A stretch of DNA of 64,000 nucleotides from Symbiodinium natans (lineage: Eukaryota > Sar > Dinophyceae > Suessiales > Symbiodiniaceae). Positions within the stretch are counted from its first letter, which is position 1. Each line of letters starts with the position of its first letter. Positions 31,355 to 50,013 of the stretch are shown here, in pieces. Location: assembly GCA_905221605.1 (NCBI GenBank), contig CAJNDS010002411.1, forward strand, positions 312,001 to 376,000, in the 5' to 3' direction. The translations under genes were made by a program, and so were the position numbers. The notes beneath the pieces were generated by a model, which was given only the letters and a program-made list of their open reading frames with translations, searched no databases and was not told the DNA's origin.

Positions 31355-34300
31355 CCCAACACTGTGTAGTGTTTTTCAAGGCGCTCCTTTTTCCTCTTTG
31401 CTGACTTTGGAACTGGGCGCAGGTGTGGCGCGGCTTTCGGCACGCTTGAGTGGGATGGGTTTTCAAGCGCTGGCTGTGAACCACGGGGGCAATCGCAACA
31501 ATCAATGCCATCCTTGTATTCAGCTAGATCTGGCTAGTGATGAAGCTTCTGACTTCCTGTTAGGCCTTCTGAGGAAACCAGGTGAGCTGATTTTTGTACA
31601 CGCGACGCCTCCCTCCGGTACTGTTGCCAGGACGCGTGAGAGGATGTTCTCTCGCTCCCATCAAACACGAGAGTCGATGCCGCTGCCACTGCGTTCAGGG
31701 GCTAAGCCTGAAGGAGCTGACAACCTAACTGAAACTGATCAGCGAAGAGTTGCTACTGCCAACAAAGTTTTTCGCACCATTGCAACGTTCCTGAGTGCAT
31801 GTGCTGACATGAACATCGCCATTTGCGTTGGACATCCAACAAAGTCGCTGATGTGGAAGACGTCTTGGTTCAAAAATTTGCTGCGCAAACATGACCTGCA
31901 CACTGTTGATTTTCAACAATGTGTTTGGGGCGGGCGAAGTGACAAGTGGTATACTTTCCGTTGCAATTTCAAGGGCCTTCTTTCTCTTCGTGGAGCGTGT
32001 TCCGGAGATCACAAACATGCGCTTTGGGGAGACCTCCGACGTTTTCATGCCGATGCAGATTACCCGCCCAAGCTTTGCGAAGCGATGGCGTCCGCAGTCC
32101 AGGAACATGCTCTGGCTCTGGGGGCTCAACAAACGAGCGTTCCCGCCGCAAGGCTCCCCGCGGCAGCGAAACCGGCAATGCGAAGCGCCGCAGCCGGAAA
32201 GCAACCTCGGGGTAACAAGCTCCCTCAGGTCATTTCTGAATTTGCCAGGGAAATCTGGGTCCCATGGGTCTTTGAGCGACCGGGCAAGTTGCCGCACAAA
32301 CTCTCTTTGTCGCAGGGCCAGCATTTCGGCCTCGACACGCCGGCTAAGCTACTGGAATTCTGTGAAGTGGGGGATCCTCGGTACTCCAGTAAGTTTAGCT
32401 CGATGCAGGATGCCAGCAGCTGCGGTGTGCAGCATGGCGAGCTCTGCGGTGTGCAGGTGCCGCTGGCAAGGCTGGGGGTGTACCGAACGCCGCTGCGTTT
32501 CGTTCAGGAGGCCTTTGAGGTTGAGCACCCTTTTGATGGCACGGCCATGCTAGATGATGATGCGTTGAGGGCCATGTTCACGTTGCTTACAGAAGGGCCA
32601 GAAGTTGTCCGTGCTCGTAGAAGTGCTGCCTTCGAGTTCTACCACGAATTGAGCCGTTCCTTGGAGGACGCTGAGCAACAGATCCATGGTGCCATGGACC
32701 CAGACCGTGAAGCCTTGGTGCGCGATAAGAAGTTCTTGCTATTTAACACGATGTGTGAGCACGCGGGAGTCGAAGATGTCGATCTCTCGTCCCTTCAGGT
32801 GGTTGGTGCCGAGTTGACAGGGGTAGGAGGCTACTCAAATTTGTTTGACCCCGTTGAGGCCTTACCTGCCCTCACCCAAGAGCAGGTCATGAAATCTGCG
32901 CGGTGGACCAGAAGAAAAGTCATTGGGCGCCAGCGCCCCGAAGCCGACGATCGCATCTCCGAGGCTGTGTGGGCAGCCACTTGTGATGAAGTTGAGCAAG
33001 GCTGGCTATCCGGCCCTTTCAGTGAATCTGAGGTTGCGGAGCAGCTTGGGCCTTTATTCGTAGCCAGTAGACGCTTCGGTATACAACAAGCAGACAAGAC
33101 GCGAAACATCGACGACATGTCGGAGTCCTTTGTGAATGCAGGTTTTGCCACCTCCTTCAAGTTGGACTTGGGCGGGGTTGATGAGATTGTTGTCTTAGGC
33201 CGTGCGTTCGTTGCTGCGACTTCCGAGGACAGACAAGTCGTGCTTGCTCTATCCGATGGCACAGTATTGCAAGGTGAACTGCACCCTTCGCTCACTGTGC
33301 AGCAGGCTAGGACTCTAGTGGGTCGAACGCTCGACCTGGAGGCCGCTTACAAGCAGGTCCTAATAGCCAAGGCCTCGCGTTGGGCAGGAGTGCTCTGCGT
33401 CAAGAACCCGTCCGGTGGGAATGAGCTGTTCATCAGCAACGTCCTCCCATTCGGGGGGTCTGCAGCAGTGTATGCGTTCAACAGAATCGCCCGTGCAATC
33501 CACAAAATAGGCTCACGTTTGTTCTTTTTAGTCTGGGGCAACTATTATGACGACTTTCCTCAAGTTGATCTTGAGGTGTGTGGTGATGATGCTCAAGAAG
33601 TTGCTGAGGGTATTCTCTCGCTATTGGGGTGGCGATTTTCACGTAAGCCTGCCAAACGACAACCAGCGGCTCGCAAGTTCGACGCATTGGGTGTGACTAT
33701 TGACTTGACCGAATCGATCCTTGGAAAGATAAAGGTCTGCAACAAAGCCAGCAGGGTGGATCAGATCTGTGAGCAAGTCACAGACATCTTGGCGTCGGAT
33801 AAGCTGACGGTGGCGACTGCGGCTGCGCTTCGAGGTAGACTCCAGTTTGCAGAGTCGCATATGTTCGGACGAATCGTGCGCCAGCGCATGAGACATTTTC
33901 AGGACAGAGCCTCAGGGAAAGATTCCAATGTACGCTTGGGGCCAGAGCTCCGAGATGAGCTCGAGTGGGCGAAGAGTTTCATCAAAGTGAGCCAGCCTAG
34001 ATCTGTGGAGGCTCTGGGCTCCAGTATGCGTGCTGTCATCTTCACTGATGCCGCACTTGAAGACAACGATTCGGTGGCGTCTGTAGGCGCTGTCATTTAC
34101 TTGTTGTCGCCTGAGGGGCGCAGAATGTACCACATGTCCTCGCTCGTACCAGCTGACCTGTTGAAGCGTGCCCAGAGCAAATCTCCCAAAGTGATTGCTT
34201 GTTTGGAGCTCATGGCCGCAGTGGCTGTGTTGTGTAAGATGGCCCCTCTCCTTAAGGGACGGAGGGCATTCTTGTACATTGATAATGAAGCTGCACGAGC

Positions 34301-34520
34301 TTGTATGATCAACATGTTTTCTCCCGTCCTGTCTTTGAACAGACTGGTCCAGCTCTTAGCTTCTGTAGTCTGGGAGCACTCAGCACACTTGTGGGTCTCC
34401 CGAGTGCCGTCTGAGTCGAACATCGCGGACGCGCCTTCAAGACTGGATTGTAGTTTCGTTTTGTCGCAGAATTCGAAATTGTTGTCCTTCCCCTGGGACT
34501 CCCTTGGCGATGCTCTGTGA
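31308..34520 (+). CDS. Pol: cytosine-methyltransferase-like domain, reverse transcriptase, RNase H
   Basis: 1070 codons in frame with Gag, without an initial ATG (first Met is codon 50), so probably made as a Gag-Pol fusion. Residues about 30-230 resemble a C5 DNA methyltransferase: LELGAGVARLS (SAM-binding motif I), HATPPSGTVARTRE (motif IV, with Ser at the catalytic Cys position of PPC) and QCVWGGRSDKW. The reverse transcriptase spans about 530-800: RRFGIQQADKTRNIDDMS, LDLEAAYKQV (motif A, D676), LPFGGSAAVYAFNR and NYYDDF (motif C, D748/D749). RNase H spans about 905-1045: FTDAA (D914), CLELMA (E967), YIDNEA (D992) and SNIADAPSR (D1041). RT and RNase H keep their catalytic residues, suggesting activity. 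The methyltransferase part looks catalytically degenerate or divergent. Confidence 0.88.
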   Translation: MRAGQGDSLPGKAPCPPTLCSVFQGAPFSSLLTLELGAGVARLSARLSGMGFQALAVNHGGNRNNQCHPCIQLDLASDEASDFLLGLLRKPGELIFVHATPPSGTVARTRERMFSRSHQTRESMPLPLRSGAKPEGADNLTETDQRRVATANKVFRTIATFLSACADMNIAICVGHPTKSLMWKTSWFKNLLRKHDLHTVDFQQCVWGGRSDKWYTFRCNFKGLLSLRGACSGDHKHALWGDLRRFHADADYPPKLCEAMASAVQEHALALGAQQTSVPAARLPAAAKPAMRSAAAGKQPRGNKLPQVISEFAREIWVPWVFERPGKLPHKLSLSQGQHFGLDTPAKLLEFCEVGDPRYSSKFSSMQDASSCGVQHGELCGVQVPLARLGVYRTPLRFVQEAFEVEHPFDGTAMLDDDALRAMFTLLTEGPEVVRARRSAAFEFYHELSRSLEDAEQQIHGAMDPDREALVRDKKFLLFNTMCEHAGVEDVDLSSLQVVGAELTGVGGYSNLFDPVEALPALTQEQVMKSARWTRRKVIGRQRPEADDRISEAVWAATCDEVEQGWLSGPFSESEVAEQLGPLFVASRRFGIQQADKTRNIDDMSESFVNAGFATSFKLDLGGVDEIVVLGRAFVAATSEDRQVVLALSDGTVLQGELHPSLTVQQARTLVGRTLDLEAAYKQVLIAKASRWAGVLCVKNPSGGNELFISNVLPFGGSAAVYAFNRIARAIHKIGSRLFFLVWGNYYDDFPQVDLEVCGDDAQEVAEGILSLLGWRFSRKPAKRQPAARKFDALGVTIDLTESILGKIKVCNKASRVDQICEQVTDILASDKLTVATAAALRGRLQFAESHMFGRIVRQRMRHFQDRASGKDSNVRLGPELRDELEWAKSFIKVSQPRSVEALGSSMRAVIFTDAALEDNDSVASVGAVIYLLSPEGRRMYHMSSLVPADLLKRAQSKSPKVIACLELMAAVAVLCKMAPLLKGRRAFLYIDNEAARACMINMFSPVLSLNRLVQLLASVVWEHSAHLWVSRVPSESNIADAPSRLDCSFVLSQNSKLLSFPWDSLGDAL

Positions 34521-34547
34521 TGCATGTGGACTGCTCGCGTGAAAGTG

Positions 34548-34765
34548 GGGTGAAAGGTGCTCGAAGTCCGTGTGTGTTGACCTGCAGGCTCCCGTAAGCC
34601 TGTGGATCGTGACTTCTTCGTGGGTGTCACGAATCGGCCCTTTTCGTTGGCTGAAGTTGCATGCACCGGCTTTCCCCTCTTGCAAACAAAAAGTCTGTTT
34701 GCCTGCGAGTGCCTATGCGAGTCCACGTGTTCAGATGTAAGCTTTGAGTGAATGACATCAAACAA
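34548..34765 (+). repeat. Split direct repeat B1
   Basis: 218 bp identical to B2 at 34926-35143. It holds a short inverted repeat, GCAAACA (34682-34688) and TGTTTGC (34696-34702). It abuts A2 directly at CAA|GTTG, the presumed circle-junction sequence. Confidence 0.95.
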
Positions 34766-34908
34766 GTTGCAACACGAAACTTCGTGTCACCTTGTTTGTA
34801 AATGAGCGAAGTGAGTGATGCTGTGGCATCACGTCTTACATCTCATATGCTATGAAGATCAAGGGGATGGGTGGGTGGGAGATGCCAGGGTGTCTGGCCT
34901 GAGTGATG
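34766..34908 (+). repeat. Split direct repeat A2
   Basis: Internal copy of A1, ending with the same GTGATG. It is followed by a 17-bp CCCGCCCT-type spacer (34909-34925) before B2. In this group the B1-A2 junction templates regeneration of the element ends. Confidence 0.95.
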
Positions 34909-34925
34909 CCCGCCCTGCCCGCCCT

Positions 34926-35143
34926 GGGTGAAAGGTGCTCGAAGTCCGTGTGTGTTGACCTGCAGGCTCCCGTAAGCCTGTGGATCGTGACTTCTTCGTG
35001 GGTGTCACGAATCGGCCCTTTTCGTTGGCTGAAGTTGCATGCACCGGCTTTCCCCTCTTGCAAACAAAAAGTCTGTTTGCCTGCGAGTGCCTATGCGAGT
35101 CCACGTGTTCAGATGTAAGCTTTGAGTGAATGACATCAAACAA
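34926..35143 (+). repeat. Split direct repeat B2 (right end)
   Basis: Terminal copy of B1. The element ends at ...CATCAAACAA and the flanking DNA begins with a T run. Confidence 0.95.
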
Positions 35144-38100
35144 TTTTTGTTTCGATTTCGGTACTATGTTGTTGTTGTTCCTTTTCTTGTTTGGCTTCTG
35201 CTGAGTCTCTGATTCGCAGTGCTCTTGATGCAGTGTCGTATGTACACGTCGGCTTGTATCCGTCGCTGCTGCCTCAGCTTTCAGTGCCGCACCTCATGTA
35301 CTTGCTAGTCTGGTCCTGCAAGGACGGTTTGGGACGGTTGTATGTATGTTGTTTTTTTCTTGGGGGGGGGGGGGGGGAGGGGGAGGGTTTCCATATAATA
35401 TATTCATCTATAGACATATATAAGGGGGGATAACCACAGATATATATATATATATATATGTATATAAAGAGAGAGATATATATATAATAGATATAGATAG
35501 ATAGATATATATATATATATACGTACCTATATGCAATTTTTGGTGCAGTGTTTCACACTCAAAGGAAATCGATGTTTCTGTAGATCAAAGGCAGTACTTC
35601 GGGACTTCTCAGAAAAAATGGTAAGGAAGTAGAGGCTAAGGATGCTGAACATGGAAAGGGGAAGGCATCTCACGAAAAAGGAACCCCCTTTTTGGGGACC
35701 CATGCCTGCAAATAATGACTCACTACATGCACCAGAAACAAGTCATGAGCAGATTCATGACAGGAGCCGACGGTTTTCCAGGCCAGGAGTACAAGGGTTT
35801 CGCGGCAGTGTTCCATCGTTTCAGTTGAAGTCAGCAGATTTGACCTTGGCCAGGGGCAAGAGCTTCAGGATCAGGAAGCAGAGGCGGTTTCAGTGCAAAC
35901 AGCAATCACCGAACATTGCTTCCTGGATGAGCCACGGGCTAAGACGACTCCTCCCTGCAACTGCGTTCCTCCATCTCTGTTTCTTTGAGGGTCGCGGCGA
36001 AGTTCCTGCCCGTCTTCGAGGGCTGGCTGTTGCTTACCTCTTTGGGAAAGCGTCTCAAATGGGAGGAGCTGCTGCGTAGATCTGGGAGGGAAGGCACATC
36101 TAGTTTGGCCTCGAACTTGCTTTGCGTAGTTGGAGTCAAGGAGCTCGGTGCAGTGCTGGGGCACTTCCGCCAGAACGCCCGTGGCCTAATTCATGAGCTC
36201 CGCTTGCGCAGTGCAACCTGTCGCCTGCTGTCTACCTCTCCACTCTTACAACTCGCGCTTGCTGATTTTCCTCGTTTTCGGTGTTGAGAATAGCGCTGGG
36301 AGCTGCGACATTGACAGCCTCGGAAGGTGGCCGAGCTGGCTCCTGACATGGCTAAGCTGACGAGCGACGGAGCCTTTGCCTGGACCGGGATTCGCAACGA
36401 ACGTGCAGCAGCACAAAGCGTGCACATGCCTAACTGCAACAGCAGCTGGGGTTGTTTAGGCAGCTTATTGTTTCGCGGCTGCGGGCATGGAAGACGGATC
36501 AGATGCAACCTCCCCACATTTAGTGACTCTGTCGACAAGTCCCACACCCGGTCGAACAAGTTAACTTGCACTTTAGCTCGAGTTGCAAGTAGCAAGCGAA
36601 AACGCCCGCGAACACCAAGATGTTCTACCATGAGATGTGCTGTTGACAGGACTTTTGGGGAGCACCTCGAGAAGGCGTCGGAGAAGGCCAGTGGCTCAAA
36701 TCGAACAGTTCACGTGTGAGAACGGCCTGCCTCTCCCATTGCCTCCGATTCCAGACCATGGCGCACGCCTTCTGCTCACAACCCTCATTGCAATCCTCAC
36801 TCCTCTCAGTCCGTTCAGCCCGAACCAAAAGAAAGCTTAAAAAACATGCAAAATGTAAAAGCGGTGTTGCAGCTGTGCCTCCCGCGCTCTTATCCGTCAA
36901 CGGCTACAACAAAGCATAAACGCTCTGAAAGTCTGAAGCCTTTACGCGGATTGTCGACCCAGGCGCGAACTAGAGCCTAAGTAGAAATGCAAGACAAAGG
37001 CAAAGCGGAGCTCCTCACAACCCGACATGCACTGACGTGGACATCTTTGCAGGTGAATTTCACCCACGCGCAGCTCATCAAAGCCGAGTGCACCGGCTTT
37101 GCACATTCTCTTGTCATGTACACGCAGCCTGTGTGGCGAGCAGAGTGTGGCTTCAAGGTGATGGTGGGGGGCCTAAGACGCCTAAGAAATGGAGGTACAT
37201 GGATTTCATCAGCTTGGGTTTGCCCAGCGCCCTCCACCGTGCAACGGGACGAAAGAAGCAGACATTAGAAGATCTTGAGAGCTCCTAGCCTGCAGTTCCT
37301 GCAGCGGCTCCCGCAGCAGCTTTCATGCTGTTGCAGAAGCCAACCACCAGGCTGGAGCGGAAGTTGAGAGTGAGCTGAGGTGACCTTTGCAATGGCATGC
37401 GCCAGTTCCTCACGGACGTGAAAGCAGCAACGGAACTGCATTCAGATTCGTGGCACAAGGCGAGCAGTTAGGGCAGAGTTCCCCCAACCTTTTCTTCTCC
37501 ACTCTTCTCAGGTCGAAAAGGGAACGCCGGAAGTTCGGGATCCGGTCAGTCTGTGGCACATGTGGCAGGAGAGCTGTTTCATGATGTAAGGTTCTAAGTT
37601 AACACGAGAGATTACACTACGAATGAAGGTTTCAGACTCCAAAGAGCCTTGGAGCACCCGCAGGCCTGGGAAAGGCCGGGAGAAGACTGCAATGAGAAGA
37701 AGAGAAGAGGAAGAAAAGGAAGAGGAAGAAAGGGAGGAAGATAGCCAAAGGGAAAGGATTGAGGGAGAAGGGGACTAGCTTCGCATGGAGAAAGCATGAC
37801 ACAAGACCAACTAACGAACGAAGGAACAAAGGGAACGAATGAAAAAAACGATGGAACGAAAGCAACTAGTCTGAAAGAGCGAGCATGGGGAGCGCCAGCT
37901 TGCGGACCAGCCATCACCTCATGAAGGCTGTCGTTAAACTTTAAAGAAAAAGCCCTTGTGCCTGGTAAAGCTGAGCTGGCAAAGCGCAGGAGTCTTGGGG
38001 AGCGGTACGAATTTTCATCAAGGTTACGACCCAGTGCCGCGCTTCTTGTTTTGCACCCGTGATGCCACCGAGTTCCGCATGTGCATCATGTGTTGTAGCT

Positions 38101-38190
38101 CCCTCTGCGTTTGTCCCTGCACGCATCTGAGATCGAAATCCCACAAGGGCAAGATCCCAGAGCCTTCATGACAAGGATGCACGAGGACTG

Positions 38191-38221
<31 letters not shown>

Positions 38222-40221
38222 GCTGCTCATGCATTATGCCCATCCTCGAACTAATCGTTTTCAGTTCTCGGTTTCTGCATCGGGAGTATCGTGTGGGGCC
38301 GACCACCTTACTGGGAACAAAGGCCTGGAGCCTGAACTTATGGCTTATGGGAAGCTGTGTCCAGAACTCACGGCTGCAGGACGAATGGAAGAAATGTGTG
38401 GGAGCCATTCCATTCCAGAATGATCAATTCCCGTCTGCTGTTATGCTTTTAAGCTGCAATTCATTGTCGCATCTTCTTGCTTTAGACCTTGAAGAGCGTT
38501 GCGAACTTACGAAGCCCATGGGCCAAGGGCCTGTGCAAGATCCGACGAGCCAGGTGACAGGTGTGATGGCCAAAGATGGCTAATTACCCCTAGTTAGCCT
38601 TGCCTATCCCCCGCCATCCCCGGCTCAATCAAAATACAGATTTGTTTTCTCGGTGACAGTCCCTGCAGGAATCGCGTCGTCAAATACTTTGGATGTGGAA
38701 AGAATCGAGTTATGACGGAGCCACCGGTTCACAACGGCGTCTTGGAGACGTGCGAGCGGACGGCCGACGATGAAGTGAACAATTTCATGTACTCCATGTG
38801 TGGCAACGGTGATATCAGTACACAGAAGTGCAGACTGCAGCTCGGTGGCAGTGGTGTAGTGATTGGTCTTGACACACGTGTGCATCACAGTGCTTGAGGT
38901 ATGGGCCATTTTGGGGGATATACAGCCACCCTGCAGAAGATCTCTATGGTTATCACTCTTTCGAGGCAGTTGTCAGTTGCCATGCACCACTTCGCGAAAT
39001 AAGTTTGCGAATGCTCTGTCCTTGGGCAGGAAAAAGAGGCATGCATGGCCAAACAAAGTGACCCTTCGGCAGACCAATGTGCGGAACCACAGGCCTTCAT
39101 GCTGGTTCTCGAAGGTATACTAAAGCTCTCCTTCGTGCAATTTGTGCCAGGCTTTTGACAAATTGATGTGAGACATTGCATCCTGCAAGGCTGTTGCCTT
39201 CAAAGGCCAATTCAACCGGGCCATGGCGGTACCTTGGCTTTCCGGTTGTCTTGAGGGAGAATACTGATTGCATCGCACTGAGGATTACATCTATGGCACC
39301 CCTCCACCCCTGACGCACTCCAGAAGCAGAGCATGGCAGAAGCAGAAGAGCAAGGATCTGGGCGAGACCAGCTTGCGCCTCAGAATCGGACATCGGGAGA
39401 GAGGGGCGACACGTGCAACTTGTGACTCAACTTCATGAGCCGCTCTTGGACACAATGCAGATGTCGCAGTGTTGCCCTGCTCCAAACATGAAGATATTCT
39501 AAAGTGTTTCGATCCTGTAATCATCGGTTGGTCTGGTTTGCCACTGAACGACAAGCATAGAATAAGAAGCGCAAGTAGGGCCGCAGGCGGCCCAAGCATC
39601 TCTGAGTCGTAAGCTCTGCATTCTCGGTCTAGTGCTCATTGATCTCGACAAGTCAAAATGATTGCAGTTCATGGGTTTCTAGCTTTTCGGGGTAGCTGAA
39701 AATTGCTGAGATCATCGCTCGATACCCTAAACTGTGTGCTTCTTGCACTATGTTGTACAAGACCTGCCGTCTTGTGCTCGTAGGTCCACACTGTGCAACT
39801 GTGACTTCCTAGGACCTAGGAACTCTGAGACGCGCTTGCCGAGGCTTTGACCCGGAGCACATGCTGTATTCGCTTCCTCAGGATCGCAAGCTTGATCCAC
39901 CTTTGTGGGAGATGCTTCGTGAGGCGAGGTTGCAACACAAATGCTGTCATGCTCACATGGCTTTTTGGGTCACGTGAGTCACGTGAGCCCCATCGACATG
40001 ACATGCATACGGCGGGCCAATGGTGGGGACGGGAGTGGCCAGCCTTAGGTTGCTGAGGCCAGGTTGGGCTAGGCAGGTGCAAATAACAATGGTTTATGCT
40101 TGGCAAAATTGCTTTCAAGGCGCGTAAGTAGTTCAATTTCGTACTGGCTTGTTTATCGTTCTCAAAGCCAGAATTAGCCAGAAGTGAGAGAGTTCGCCTT
40201 GTTGGTGACATCAGGCGGAAG
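35144..40221. other. Long region without an assignable gene
   Basis: Simple repeats: a G run at 35362-35388, TA/GATA repeats at about 35397-35521, a purine-rich tract (GAAGAGG-type) at 37680-37760, and (TA)n at 38192-38221. Open + strand stretches near 35985-36080 (KFLPVFEGWLLLTSLGKRLK), 38236-38560 (DEWKKCVGAIPFQNDQFP, ending before GTGACA), 38712-38820 and 39839-39960 (RGFDPEHMLYSLPQDRKLD) look like possible exons but match no domain I know. The last may belong to the kinesin at 40222. Confidence 0.35.
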
Positions 40222-47310
<7,089 letters not shown>

Positions 47311-50013
47311 CACGTTCACTTCCAGGTGTACTTCCCCACCTTCATCAGCACTAGTACTTCATGCGTACCTCAATGAGGTTGCTGCATACCAGAACAGATT
47401 AGTCCCTGATTGCCCACAATTGGTGGACACAGGATGTGTTTCTTGCACAAATCCAGACGTGGCCCGCAGATTCTGCATAGGCAGCTTCAGCACAGGCCTG
47501 CGCACAGTCTGACATCGAACCGTGCGGTTCAATCCCAACTCGTGCACTGCGAGTGCAAAAGACAAGAGGTAGCTAACGCCGTTAAAGACCGATCAAGAGC
47601 GATCCGAGTGCTGCATCTCTGCTGGCCAAGGCCGATGCACAACTTCGAGGCGCCTGGCTGCAGACTGGCAATTCCAGCAACAAGCCTGACGCGTGTGGTT
47701 AGTTCATGTGCCGATCAGTTTCGCTTGTCCCAGCATGCTGGATCTCGTTACTCGTGACGCCTGTGCTGTGCGCGTACGTGCCGTGGGGCACCTTAATGAC
47801 TACCTTTTTCAGTGCAGTTCCTCCACAGAGCCCAAAGCGGTATCTTTCTCGCGTTACAATGTCCAGAGCTCGCTGCAATGACGACGACACACAATCGAAC
47901 AGGATTCTGCGATCTCGGGCGATGAGGCGGCTTTCATTCGTCAAGAAAATCGTATGCTGAGGAGGTGCAGCCTACTTTTGAGCCACTTCACGGCGTACCA
48001 TGTTTGCAGTGTTTGCCTTATCCGTCCTTCATGTGTGCTGAGCCAGGCAGCTGGAAAACCATCCAGAGGCTGAATGCAGAACACGAGTTAAATTAGCTTG
48101 CGATGGCTTATTACAGAGAACATGGTTCTCAGGTGCAGCGCATGATCGCAGAGAACTGGGCCCTCCGCCGCAGCCTCAAACCTCGTCCTGTCGAGTCCAA
48201 GCCAGACATCTCTCAAGCAGGTGAGGAGCTGGGAGCTTTAGATCCCACAGGCATCCCTGGAGTCGGCACCATGGTGCACCCAAACCACATGTGGCACGGC
48301 GTGATGTTGTAATCTGGCAGGCTGGCCACGAGTTCTTGGGCAGCGCCGGCCACAGAAGCATCTTCAGAAGCCTTCTATCACATTGTTCAACCCCCACCCC
48401 CCCCCCGCCCATATAATAAACAGCAGCCGGAGCACCAGCATCAGCTGTAAGTTCAGCCAGGCCTGGTGTTGAGTGGACGCTACGTAGAACTGCTCTCTAA
48501 GGCCAGTGTTGCCTGGAGATGCCTCTCAAGGCCCAGCAGGGTTCGAGTACATTCTGAATGCACGTTGTTTTCCGTCTACTTCTGTTGCATGTTATCACCC
48601 TGCACTGCCCCGCGCTTGCACGACTCGCCTTGGGTGACTCGAGTGTAGGCTTGAGAGATGGCGAGAATGGCAGAGCGCCTCGGCAAACAGCAAGGAGCTC
48701 CGGCTGCTGTAGTCTTCGCAGAAAACCCACAAGCCAGGCGGCGTGGCTGGTGAAATATTTATTATCTCAGCAACAGACCCCTAACAGCGATGGATAAGCG
48801 CACAGATTGGGGTTATGACAGTGTATGCCTAAGTAGGAACCGGCTATTCTGCTGTCCTAAACTCCTACATCTGGTGACCGCTTTGGGGTTAACGGATTGC
48901 AAACCCGTAGGGTATCCGCTGTTGGGGAATACAGTGATGGCAAACGCTTGCGCGCGCCGCCTTGGCAGCCGGGCTCGCCCAACGCGGGGTGGTCACGAGT
49001 TCAGGAGCTTGGAGGGCGGGGTTGAAGGGGGTCGGGTGACACAAAAACGAAGGGTCCTAGGACTTTGTTGGCGTGGTCTCTGTGGGAGGGGCCCAGGGCC
49101 TGGAACTCTCGCGGCATCGGATTGCGGCTCCTTCAAGCGGTGTGGGGGGACAGCAAATTTCGGTGGGACCAGATCCTGGACTGTCTAGACGCCCTCTCGG
49201 CCAGAAGCCTTGGCGAGTATGTATTTCTAAGATGTGGTTATCCACCCCCACCCGATGATCTGGCGAATGTTTTTTTCAGGCTTCGGCACAAAACACCGAC
49301 AAAAGCGCACGGAAGTCTATAGTCTTCCTTCAGGCCCTATGCTTCCCTCCAGAACCCCAAACCTGAAGAACACCAAAACCAGTGGAGCCGGAGAGTGCTG
49401 ATTTTTTGGTTTGCTTGGCAAAAATCAGGAAAAAAACGCGTGATTGTTGTCTTTTTTGAGTCCTGGGGGCTGAACAGCCGAGATTTTTGTTTTTTTCTTG
49501 ACCCCCGTTTCGGGGTCCAAAACCAAAAACCCATGTTTTTGGTTTTTGCTCAAAAAGGCCAAGAAAACCTCGCAAAAACCAAGAGTGCAAACAATGCCCT
49601 CCCGGGCTCCATTGGGGGCGCATGGCGGCATCACCTCTCCCCACACCCCCAAAGCAAAAAAAACCAAAAGTTGAAAGCAATGGAGCCGAGAAGGCCGCTG
49701 TTTTGACAATTGTACCTGCACGACTTCATGCAATTGTGACGATGGGAGAATCGCCTGTGTGAGTGTGTTGCATGAAGTCTGGGCAGCTGCCGAGTTTACC
49801 GAAATCTTGCAGTGCAAGGTTCTGCCATCACCGCCTTCCATTAGCTCGGAGGTCCTAGTCCCGATTCAAGCTGAAGACGAAACAAGGAACAACGCGGCAA
49901 AAGTTGCTTCAGGTTGTGGTCGCTGGAGCCGAAGCTGATGATGACAGTTCGCCCGCAACCCAGCAATCTCTTTATCCGTCGTCCCGATTGCTTGCCTCCC
50001 TGGTTTTCTGCAG
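47311..50013. other. Unassigned region between two kinesin-like loci
   Basis: 48103-48300 is an open + frame starting MAYYREHGSQVQRMIAENWA with a helical look, possibly a stalk exon. 49340-49690 is rich in CCAAAA/TTTTGG and contains a perfect inverted repeat, AAAACCAAAAAC (49519-49530) and its complement (49535-49546). Nothing else is recognised. Confidence 0.35.

Larger units (their letters stand above)
27635..35143 (+). mobile_element. Tyrosine-recombinase (DIRS/Ngaro/PAT-type) retrotransposon, apparently intact
   Basis: A 7509-bp element with three large + strand frames: tyrosine recombinase, Gag, and methyltransferase-like/RT/RNase H. Its ends are split direct repeats: A1 27635-27777, B1 34548-34765, A2 34766-34908, B2 34926-35143, giving A1-ORFs-B1-A2-B2. 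This split-repeat layout is diagnostic of the PAT/Ngaro group, which moves through a circular DNA intermediate integrated by its own recombinase. No target-site duplication is seen, as expected for that mechanism. The A and B pairs look identical by eye, implying recent insertion. The recombinase-first order is not the usual gag-RT-recombinase order of the group. Confidence 0.92.

Noticed and set aside
48880-48960. tRNA-Cys-like anticodon arm (ACGGA-TTGCAAA-CCCGT)
   Set aside because: No matching acceptor stem and no TTCRA-type T loop at the right distance; one mismatch in the anticodon stem.
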